Source: Cryptomeria japonica (Eukaryota; Streptophyta; Pinopsida; Cupressales; Cupressaceae). Taken from it: DNA of 64,000 nt. Below, piece after piece: positions 21,241 to 31,390 of this stretch. Below the pieces are notes generated by a model. That model saw nothing but the letters and a program-made list of their open reading frames with translations. It had not been told where the DNA came from and made no database searches. A program made the position numbers and the translations under genes. The stretch lies in NCBI RefSeq assembly GCF_030272615.1, contig NC_081411.1, forward strand, positions 43,517,017 through 43,581,016. Reading direction: 5' to 3'. Every line of letters begins with the position of its first letter. Position 1 is the stretch's first letter.

Positions 21241-22904
21241 CATACTAATGAGATGTTGCGGGAGTGTGGTGCAATGCTATTTCCAAGATCATCAAGAGAC
21301 TTGCAAGATCTCTTTTTATGCCCTAGAGATGATGGTTGCTATTTCTATAGAAATTATTGTTTGAATGAGAAGTGCTCAGAATGTGGTGGGTTGTCAAAGT
21401 TTGTTTCATGTTTTCATGAGGGCAGTGAACATGAGTTTGGAAATAATTATGTTGAGAAAAAAAGATACGAGACAGTGAAATATACTGTGAAGAGTGGAGG
21501 TGAAGGTTCTAGATGCAAATTAGTCTCAAGGGAAGTGAGTATTGCTGATTTTATTTTGGATTTTAAGGAAAATCTTTTCTACAAGTATGCAAGGCACACC
21601 CATAGGTCTCAGTGGTTGGATCAATAGTTCAGGATGTGTAAGAACTCTTTCCCGATTGGCACTATTGTATTGGTGGTTGATTTTGCAGAGAACTATACAT
21701 TGCAACCACAAAATGAGGTACAGTCTCAGTACTACAATTCAATCCAGATTGTTATTTTTGTTCACATTACATATAGACATGCTCCTGATAGTACAGAACA
21801 GGACAGGAAGATAATCAGGGAGTATCATTTTTATATGAGCAATGATAGATCACACTCCTCCGAGTATGTGCAACATTCTTTCGAGAATTTTTTTGAGTTC
21901 TTGCATGAGAAAGATATTGCAATTGACCGACATATAATATGGTCAGATAACTGTACGGGTCAATTCAAGAATGCGCATATGTTTTATTGGTTGAGTAGAA
22001 TGCATGTGGAGAGGCGTATACCTCATATTTGGTGTTTTTTTGAGGCGGGGCATGGGAAGGGAGAGCATGAGGAGTAGGTGCATGTTTGAAGAGAGTTCTA
22101 GTTAAGGAGCAATTGAGGATTTTAGGTGCAAATTTCTCTGATGCATGTTCTATTGTTGATTGGTGTAGTTCAACATTGTCACATGGAGGTACTCTTGATT
22201 CAGCAGTGAGCATATTCTTTTGGTTGGTTGAGGAGGGAACAGTGGGAGATAGATTGGATTGTCAAACAATTAAAGATTCTTCAAAGATGCATTCATTTCT
22301 CAGCTCGGATGCAAGTACATGGACCATTTGGACACGAGTGTTGGCTTGTTTTTGTCAGAGTTGTCTTCAGTGTGATTAGGATCAGTGCGAGTCAAGTGAG
22401 TGGGTTGATACGTGGGTTCTCCACTATCTAACTCCTTTATCTCAAACAATATCCTTGTCAAACGATGACATGGAAAGTTCACTTGAGTATGATCATCTAT
22501 CAGATCTTGTACAACTAGGACATGTTTTTGTAGTTGTTGCACCGCAAGGGAATGAAGAGAGATCAGAATATTGGTTGGCACAATGTGTATAGGGAAAACA
22601 AAAGCTAACACAACCAGTGACAGATGATGATGGGTTCACATATCCTACAGGTTCAGTTGTTGTTGTGGGAACTTGGTTGCAAACATACATGATTAGAAAG
22701 AATGGCATACCTGCATTTGAAGACTATGAGAAACACAAAACCATTATAATGTATTCACACCTTATTATAGCTACAAATGTCAAGTTGTTGAAGCATCAAG
22801 CAAAACCGAAGACCAAAGAGCTATGGATAGTGACTACTGCTGATCATGAAGCAATACTGGATACTCTTAAACAAAGAGATGACTCTTCAGGCACACTTGA
22901 GTAG
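21241..22904 (+). pseudogene. DDE-type transposase-like pseudogene, 5' end cut by element B
   Basis: The reading starts in mid-protein at the element B boundary. It contains a Cys-rich segment (NEKCSECGGLSKFVSC), then VVDFAENYTLQ with a candidate catalytic Asp, then WSDNCTGQFKNAHMF with a second Asp, then HGKGEHE. I recall a comparable order (DxxENY, SDGxxxQFKN, HGKGxxDGxG) in uncharacterised transposase-like proteins of animals. A later segment (22490-22904) has EYWLAQCV and GSVVVVGTWLQTYM. There is a TAG at 21625 where Gln is plausible, a frameshift near 22070 and further stops. Superfamily not assigned. Confidence 0.55.
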
Positions 22905-24640
22905 TAGGTGTTTAATGGTGCCTTATTTTTTTATCATTAATTTCATTTCAAACAATGATCATTAAACCTTAATGTTCAAGTTTGTTACATGTATATTAAG
23001 GTTGTGTTCAAAATGCAGGTCTATTGATGAACATTTTTTTTTTGCAACACGATTTTTGCATGCACATAGCGAGTACACTCGATATAATTGGAAGGGACGT
23101 ATTTTTGCAACATGACTTATTATCATGCATTTGATGAGCTTTACAATTTTTGTTATTAGAGAACACTATTTGATAATTTTTTATGATATAATTATCGCAT
23201 AACCTTTATGCTCATGAAGGTAATTTTTGATGATATACAACAGTATCACATTACGTTTTTTGTGTCAACATAGTGGGTTCTGTTGATATAATTCGAAGGG
23301 ACGTATTTTTATGATATATGATCCCACCTTTTCATTTATTATCATGCATTTCAGTTGAAGTGATTATCATAAATCCGTTATGTTCATCCATGCATTTTAT
23401 GTGTAGACTAACAATTCTTAAAAATACAGGTTCATGCTAGATCATTCGTTGTTGACGAGACCCTCTCTTGGTGATGGTACATATTCCTTTGTGCATTAAT
23501 GAGATTAAATTGTGGGTCTTGTTGTATTTATTATCATGAAGATGATTCAAATGCATGTGGCCAGGACACATCTGCAGTGGATCAAATTGTCATGACAGAT
23601 GATCTATTGAATCAAACATTTGACATTGATAGTCAGGTAAATAGGTTAATGTTGGGCCTTCAACATCAACACCTACTAGTCAAAGTGGTCATCGAACTTT
23701 CACTCAAGTAACCTTGTCTATTTTTATTCATTAATGGTTTATAAAATAAAGTTAGTTAGATTTTGGCAATTGAATAACATTGTTTCATTTTCAGATGCTG
23801 ACATCAGATGCACCTAATATTCTCTCCACAATGGAGCATGGTGTTCTCTAGCAGTAGCATCTTTGATGCTTTTGACAGTAGTATGAGTCAGATTAGTAAA
23901 TTTCTAATTTGATGCTTCCCATAGGGCTTTGCAACTTCAGATTGTGTGTGTGCCCCTGTTACAAATGAATTGTACTTTAATTGACATAGATGGTCTATGA
24001 TGGTTTTTTTGTAAGACTATAAGGTTTTATTACATATATTGTACTTTAATCAACATATAACAATATCCAAGTGGTGGTTGGCATGAGCTTGAATATGGTA
24101 AGTTGTATGCATCTTGAAGTTGAATATGATATGTTGTATACATCTTGAAGTTGAACTTTGATTAGACTTTGTCAGCATTTGATGAATCATAAATGTCATT
24201 TTATTATTAATCTTGTGAGTGTGAGGTGTAGGAATAAATATCAATTACTTTGAAAGTCATGGATGGTTGTCCTCATATGATAACTACTAGATGGTTGTGC
24301 CTTATGAAGAAAAGATGAATAGATAATAACTAATTGAGAACATCAATTCAAATCCATAATCTAGAGGATACTAATAACAGATCTTTGTATATTTATTTTT
24401 TATAATAATGAAATAGGTACAACTGTATTGAGATAAAATGAAGCTTTTCTCTCATATGAAGATGTCACATTGGCAAATTGGTCTTTATTATAATACACAA
24501 GACATAAGTAAAATCAAAATGCTCTCAGGGTACAGTTTTGGACTTGAACCATATTGCATAAATCTCAAGGCTTCAACTTGATTATCATTAAAGGTTTCTA
24601 ATTATTTACAAAATATCCCTTCATGGATGTCACGGTTTGT
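22905..24640. other. AT-rich sequence downstream of the transposase pseudogene
   Basis: No certain gene. The duplicated motif ATAATT.GAAGGGACGTATTTTT occurs near 23085 and 23291. A short open stretch (23499-23711) is preceded by a possible splice acceptor near 23428, but it matches nothing I know. Confidence 0.4.
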
Positions 24641-26396
24641 CATCGCGATGAGCTGAACGAGAAATCAACCAGGCGACAACATTCCATTGAGTGAGATTGA
24701 CGATTTTTTCGCCAACCGAAAAATTGCTGCCCTAATAAAACCATAGGAAAACTTGAAATATCGAGATAGGCTTTTGTAGGGACCCCTCTCATGGCCTCGT
24801 AGGTTCAAATGGATCATTCGCAGGTGCCATAGATTCTGAGTTAGGGCTCGTCAAAGTTTGACAATTTTGAGCACTTAGGGCCCTCAAGGGACGATGCCGG
24901 TAGGGTATGACCCCGAGCGTTCAATCGAGTGGGGGGGAAAAATAGGAGCATGCGTAGGGTAATTATGCCTAACTGGACATGTCAAAGCTGACGGTTCATC
25001 ATCGCGATGAGCTGAACGAGAAATTGACCAGGCGACAACATTCCATTGAGTGAGACTGACGATTTTTTCACCAACCAAAAAATTGCTGCCCTAATAAAAC
25101 CGTAGGGCAACTTGAAATACCGAGATAGGATTTTGTAGGGACCCCTCTTGTGGCCCCATAGGTTCAAATGGATTGTTCGTAGGTGCCACAAATTTTGAGT
25201 TAGGGCTCGTCAAAGTTTGACAATTTTGAGCACTTAGGGCACTCAAGGGACGACGCCAGTAGGGTATGACCTCGAGCGTTTGATCGAGTGGGGGGGGGGA
25301 AATAGGAGCATGCGTAGGGTAATTATTCCTAATTGGACATGTCAGAGCCGATGGTTCATCATTGTGACGAGCTGAACGAGAAATCGACTAGGCGACAACA
25401 TTCCATTGAGTGAGACTGACGATTTTTTCGCCAACCGAAAAATTGCTGCCCTAATAAAATTGTAGGGCAACTTGAAATACCGAGATAGGCTTTTGTAAGG
25501 ACCCCAGTCATGGCCTTGTAGGTTCAAACAAATCATTTGCAGGTGCCACAGATTCTGAGTTAGGGCCCGTCAAAGTTTGACAATTTTGAGCACTTAGGGC
25601 GCTCAAGGGATGACGTCGGTAGGGTATGACCCCAAGCGTTTGATCGAGTGGGGGGGAAAAATAGGAGCATGCGTAGGGTAATTATGCCTAACTAGATATG
25701 TCGAATCTGACAGTTCATCATCGCAACGAGTTGAATGAGAAATTGGCCACGCGACAACATTCTATTGAGTGAGATTGACGATTTTTTGCCAACCGAAAAA
25801 TTGCTGCCCTAATAAAACCATAGGGAAACTTGAAAAACTGAGATAGGCTTTTGTAGGGACCCCTCTTGTGGCCCCATAGGTTCAAATAGATCATTCGCAA
25901 GTGCCACAGATTCCAAGTTAGGGCCCATCAAAGTTTGACAATTCTGAGCACTTAGGGCGCTCAAGGGATGACGCCGGTAGGGTATGACCTCGAGCGTTCG
26001 ATCGAGTGGGGGGGAAAAATAGGAGCATGTGTAGGGTAATTATTCCTAACTGGACATGTCAGAGCTGATGGTTCATCATCGCAATGAGCTGAACGAGAAA
26101 TTGACTAGGCGACAACATTCCATTGAGTGAGACTGACCATTTTTTCGCCAACTGAAAAATTGCTGCCCTAATAAAACCGTAGGGTAACTTGAAATACTAA
26201 GATAGTCTTTTGTAGGGACCCCTCTCATGGCCCCGTAGGTTCAAATGGATCGTTCATAGGTGCCACAGATTCTGAGTTAGGGCTCGTCAAAGTTTGACAA
26301 TTTTGAGCACTTAGGGTGCTCAAGGGACGACGCCGGTAGGGTATGACCTCGAGCGTTCGATCGAGTGGGGGGGAAAAATAGGAGCATGCGTAGGGT
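24641..26396. repeat. satellite-like tandem array, about 4.9 copies of a 359-bp unit
   Basis: The landmark CATCGCGATGAGCTGAACGA or its variant starts at 24641, 25000, 25360, 25719 and 26077, giving periods of 359, 360, 359 and 358. Each unit contains a run of 7-9 G followed by AAAA and AGGAGCATG. Copies differ by scattered, mostly transition changes. Open stretches of 60-70 codons recur in each unit in the same frame, but they are a by-product of the repeat. Confidence 0.93.
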
Positions 26397-26595
26397 ATTG
26401 TTCATTAAATGAATTGTATTGTTCATTGAATGAATTTTATTGTATTGTTGATTAAATGAATTGTATTGTTCATTAAATAAATTGTATTGTATTGTTCATT
26501 AAATGAATTATATTGTTCATTAAATGAATTATATTGTTCATTATAAAAACAACACTTACGATGAAATGAAATGAATTGTATTGTTCATTAAATAG
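26397..26595. repeat. short tandem repeat with TTCATTAAATGAA palindrome
   Basis: About nine copies of ATTGTTCATTAAATGAATTGT-like units directly after the 359-bp array. Each unit is centred on a 13-bp near-perfect palindrome. Confidence 0.8.
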
Positions 26596-26861
26596 CCATT
26601 ATTAACCATTGATAATTATTGGAATGAAGATTAAAGATTTCCATGATAACACCACACACAGATGAGCAACAATTTATATGATCGAATATCAACTTCTGTA
26701 TATATAAAAATGTCGAATGATTACAAATGTATGTCCATACACAAATATGGCATAAACACCAACTGAAAAAAAATGTATGTCTAAATACGTGAATGTATGT
26801 CCATATACAAAATATACATGCCAACTAGACATGTAAGCATCCCAAAACTATCTATAACATC

Positions 26862-28785
26862 CTAAGCTACTGATGGATCATCAAAATCGATCCTCTTCGC
26901 CGCACTGCTTGGCTCTAAAGGATCCTGAACAAGAAAAACAAACCACGATTAATATTAGTTAATTATATCATTCACATTCGAAAAGTTAACATAAAAATGA
27001 ACTATTTAATTGAACTATTCATGTTTACCTCATCTCCACGTTTTCTCTTCAGCTTTGCAGGACTCTTGATGTATGTCTTTGGTAGAGGAGGTATGTTTTG
27101 AATATTTTCATAAACAACCTACATATGTTTAGAAACATGACATTGATACAAGTTAGCATATAATTGTCACTGATAATAACAAATTATATCTACTAATCAA
27201 AAAATAAAATAAACACACATCTACTCGAGGCATCTCTTCTTCTTCTTCAGATATACTGGGTGTAGTCATCAAGGATGTGAAGCCAAGGATTCTCTGTATA
27301 TATACACAACAAGTATATGAAACTATCAATCTATGTCTAGACATGTATAATCACTATAAGTTATTTAAACTATTCATTCAATCATATTTGCATTCAATTA
27401 CCTTTCCCTTGTCTCCAATTGCACTACCAGATCCTAGATCACACTGCACCACACTCATGCTGCTTGTGCTCTACAAGAGTAAAATAAGATATACATGCAA
27501 GTTACTACATAATTTAATTAATACAAATATAAATGATGAGCATGTATGTACAATAAAATACAAACGACTAGGTGCAATAATATATGTACCATCAAGCTAT
27601 CGAGGCCAAATGAAATGGCCGACAAGGTTCCCTCTTGAATCTGTCTCAACTCATCCTCGATCATCAACTGTTAAATAGACCATGTAAATAAAAATTAGTA
27701 CTTAATATTATCTAATTTATAAATATTTAATTAAAATATAACATGAACTGTGAAAACACAAATATTACCAATACATCATCAATGTATGATGACGGTGCCT
27801 CCTCGCCTCTAGCATGTGAGGACTCCCCAGGGTATCCTCCAGTCTGTGTAATAACCTTTGGTGCATCATGCATCTCATGCACCTCGTAATCTGCACTGTC
27901 CACAGTAGGATCAATGGGCTGTCCAACTAGACCCAAGCATGCGTGCCCACACATGACACAACTATGGGGCACACATATGTGTGGAGCCGAGGATGATGTG
28001 TCAGCACCACCCGATGCACCGCTACCATCAAAAGTAGGCTGAGCTACTGACGCAGCCTTAGAAACCAAAAGGATACTCAAAGAGTGAATAGCTGATATGG
28101 TCCGTGAAGCCACCTCACAAATGATATCAAGATGCTGAACTGTAGGTGGGGGATCAACAGGAGGAGGGGGGACATATGGGCCCTGGACTACTCTGACTGC
28201 CCCAGGTCTATTTTGTGGCATACCTAAACCTACACCTTGGAAAGGTTGGATGTCAAAGTAGTTCACATGTTTCTATAAAACAAACTCAACATACAATTTT
28301 TTTATGAAATAGAAGGGGATATCAAGATTGTTGTTGGGTGGTTTGTCAAAAACCGTCCACCAACGATCCCAAAATTTTTTCACAATCCCATCATTTGTGC
28401 ACCATTTGATAGAAAGTTTTGTTTTTTTGGGATCTATAGGCTGATCAGTACGGGGATTGACAAATAATGAGGCGATTTCGGCTTTGGATATCTCAAGATC
28501 CTTGATATCCTTATATGACAAGCCATCTGCATATTTCTCCTTCATAGAATCTCGCCACAAAAGGGTGGCATTGTGCTCCTCGATCATGGTTTCCATACTT
28601 TTTACGATTGACATGAGAGGATCAAACAATGGGTTAAAACGAGGGATCCTACGATATACTTCTGCAATCCCCCTCAATTCATTCAAATTTTGTGCAATCA
28701 AATCTTGAATTGAGGGGGGGTTTGGCAAATGAGGGTTTGGTTGTTGCAGTTGTGGTTGGTCAGTGTTTTCATTGTTATCTCCCAT
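26862..28785 (-). pseudogene. six-exon gene of unknown function, one in-frame stop
   Basis: Proposed exons on the minus strand are 28785-27769, 27667-27590, 27470-27402, 27293-27219, 27118-27029 and 26924-26862. Every intron is GT-AG with a pyrimidine-rich acceptor, and every junction is phase 0. The product would be about 463 residues. It starts MGDNNENTDQPQ and has a Trp-rich segment (KKFWDRWWTVFDKPP), a Pro-rich stretch, a His/Cys cluster (HICVPHSCVMCGHAC), an acidic SEEEEEMP run and a basic C-terminus (KLKRKRGDE, AAKRIDF) that looks like a nuclear signal. The only defect is TAG at 28273-28275 in exon 1. It converges on the transposase pseudogene, so it may be the second protein of the same DNA transposon. 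I recognise no family. Confidence 0.65.
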
Positions 28786-28994
28786 TTTTAACCTAATTGA
28801 ATGTAAACAATTAAATTTAGTTAACAAATTTAAACAATTAGGTATTTGATTTAAAAAAAACCTAGTTTTCATGAAAAAAAAACCATATTTTCAATGAAAA
28901 ATCAAATAAACATTCACACAAAATACAAAAAATGAATGAAAATGATTCAAAACGACAAAATTCTTACCTCTAAATCTATTTTTTAGCAATTTTT

Positions 28995-29120
28995 TGTCAA
29001 AAAACCAGATATCAGATGGAGTAGATATCGGATTTTGACAAATTCGCGTGACCTGTGAGTTAAAAATGACCCACGGGACTGTCACTGTCTAAATATAAAA
29101 GTCTCAAAAAATCAGATATC
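28995..29120. repeat. GATATC palindrome cluster, inner part
   Basis: Copies of (A/G)GATATC(A/C/G)G at about 29007, 29022 and 29104. They flank the AT-rich block and recur beyond it at 29790-29835, in the manner of subterminal repeats in DNA transposons. Confidence 0.5.
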
Positions 29121-29129
29121 CGATTTCAA

Positions 29130-29770
29130 CACTTAAATTATTTTTAAATAACATATATAATATAATAATATATTATATAATATGTATTGTATTATATTAT
29201 ATATATTATAATTTAATATAATATAATATAATATAATATAATAAGATTATATTATATTATATTATATTATATATATATAATATTGTATTATATATAATAT
29301 AATATAATATAATATAATATAATATTATATTATATTATATTATATTATATTATATATTATATAATATTGTATTATATTATATTATATATAATATAATATA
29401 ATATAATATTATATTATATTATATTATATATAATATTATATTATATTATATATAATATAATATTATATTATATATAATATAATATTATATTATATATAAT
29501 ATAATATTATATTATATATAATATAATATAATATAATATAATATAATATTATATTATATTATATTATATATAATATTATATTATATAATATAATATTATG
29601 TTATATTATATTATAATATAATATAATATAATATTATAATATATTATATAATACAATATTATATAATATATAATATAATTTAATATTATATTATATAATA
29701 CAATATTATATTATATTATATATAATATAATATTGTATTATATAATACGTAACATATAATATATTTTTTA
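29130..29770. repeat. AT-only TATAATA low-complexity block
   Basis: About 640 bp made almost wholly of TATAATATAATAT permutations with many nested palindromes. No coding content. Confidence 0.95.
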
Positions 29771-29789
29771 AATTAAAATTACAAATAAA

Positions 29790-29840
29790 AATCGGATATC
29801 CGATTTTATCAGATATCCGATTTTATCCGATATTTGATTT
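29790..29840. repeat. GATATC palindrome cluster, outer part
   Basis: ATCGGATATCCGAT, ATCAGATATCCGAT and ATCCGATATTTGAT occur within 45 bp. They are candidate subterminal binding sites near the right end of the DNA transposon. Confidence 0.5.
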
Positions 29841-30262
29841 GCATAGGTAATTACTAGGCCAGGGTGTACTGACACCCAGGCCAAGCAAAAAGTCAACACG
29901 GATTTTTGCGTTTTTAGGCAAGTGAGGAAGGCTATTTTTTTCACATTGCCACTTTTTGGGCCCCCTTGATCCTGCACTAACCCATGTGTCGTCGTGATTT
30001 ATGATCAAATACAAATTTTATGTCATTTTGAGATATGTCATGCCCTAGTTTTGATAATTGATGTTGATAATGCCCCCTCGGGAGATGAATCAAAATTTTG
30101 GAAAATTTGATTTGATTTGATAAGTATGTTTGCATTGTAAAATGTTGGCTATGTGGAATGCTAATAATTGATTCATCTCCCGATATGGATGTGTGCGAGG
30201 GTACAAGGAAGACCACGAGCGAATTACATGCTCAATCCCCTAACCCTAATTTTATTTCACCC

Positions 30263-30268
30263 TATAAA
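30263..30268 (+). promoter_or_regulatory. TATA box of the antisense PMD gene (element C)
   Basis: CCTATAAAAGG, 81 bp before the exon 1 ATG at 30344, in the same position relative to the gene as in element A. Confidence 0.65.
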
Positions 30269-30479
30269 AGGGGAAAAGTACATTGTTTTGTCTCATGTGT
30301 GCTTGTTGACTTTGGAGAGAAAGACTTTTGGAGAGAAGACAAAATGTCTATCCCATATTCTACACATCGATTTGAGCGCGTTCGGAGGTATTGGAGGCTT
30401 GCCACGTATGGACCACTGGTAAGTCAACCCTTTTGACCCCTTTTTTATTTTTATTTTGTCATTTTTGGTCGTGTTTTGA

Positions 30480-31000
30480 ATTTTGGCACGTGGTTTTTTC
30501 GGTTTAGCGCATAGGGGTTGTTGTTTAGTGCATACAAAATATTTCATAGCGCATAAGGGTTTCATTTTTGGGTAGCATCCGAAAACTTAGGGTAGTGCAT
30601 AAATTTGATAGGTTAGTGCACATATTTGCTAGGTTAGCACATAAATGCAACTTAGTGAATTAGGGACATAGGGTAGCGCAGAAGGTGAAATAGGTAGCGC
30701 ATCGGGTAAACCTAGCGCATTGGGTACACAAGGAGTCACATGGGTAGGGATAAGTAGTGCATAGGTTAGACCTAGCACATAGGGTTAGATAGGTAGCGCA
30801 AATGTGGGATAGGTTAGCGCATGGGATAGGTTTAGCACTTAGGGTAGATTAGATGGCGCATTGGAAGAAATAGGTGGCGCATAGAGTTAATCTAGTTGGT
30901 GGGGTAGATAGGATAGCCTGTGAAGAAAATAGGTTAGCGCATAGAGTCAATCTAGCGTGTAGCCAAATTTAGTTAGCGCATGCAGTCGGTTTTGTGAGAA
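30480..31000. repeat. degenerate TAGCGCAT array in the PMD intron (element C)
   Basis: About 25 copies of TAGCGCAT and variants (TAGTGCAT, TAGCACAT, GGCGCAT) every 15-30 bp, plus-strand orientation. The reverse complement ATGCGCTA is the consensus of the two leader arrays of the same element. Confidence 0.8.
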
Positions 31001-31184
31001 AAGATGATTTGCGAGTGAAGAAAATTGATAGGATAAGGTCAGTTTTGCTGGGATAGGTGTAAATGTTTCATTTTTGTGTTTGCTATCATGATTTTGATAG
31101 TTTTTCCAATATAAATGTCGATATAACTTGAATTTTTTGGCAATTTTTAAAGTTATCCATAGATATTGATGTGGATTTGATATA

Positions 31185-31390
31185 AACTTGATTTGATTTG
31201 CATTGTTTCAAGTTAATATATGTGGAGCTTGATTTGTGTTACAAGCTGATATGATTGTAGAACTTGAGTTGTTTTACAAGTTGATATGGGTTGGAAACTT
31301 GAGTTGTGTTACAAGTTGATGTGATGTGGGGACTTGAGTTGTGTTACAAGTTTGATATGGTTTTTGAAAATTTGAGTTGTGTTACAAATT
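31185..31390. repeat. six tandem hairpins with co-varying stems (element C)
   Basis: Units start at 31185 (long loop), 31226, 31261, 31296, 31331 and 31369. Stems: AACTTG/CAAGTT, AGCTTG/CAAGCT, AACTTG/CAAGTT, AACTTG/CAAGTT, GACTTG/CAAGTT and AATTTG/CAAATT. The last five share a 10-nt loop close to AGTTGTGTTA and a TGATATGG-like spacer. The position, in the intron just before PMD exon 2, is the same as in element A, but the sequence is unrelated. Confidence 0.82.

Noticed and set aside
24641-26396. Repeated 60-70 codon reading frames containing GPYKSLSRYFKLPY
   Set aside because: They recur once per 359-bp unit and are a by-product of the tandem array.
29857-29882. Hairpin GGCCAGGGTGT/ACACCCAGGCC as a Helitron 3' end
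   Set aside because: The minus-strand CTAG directly abuts the stem instead of lying about ten bases beyond it, and no Rep/helicase coding or 5' TC end is visible.
29885-30260. 3' LTR of element C
   Set aside because: No stretch here matches the 5' LTR at 45453-46886; the TGTAG-like sequence at 30358-30363 lies inside PMD exon 1.
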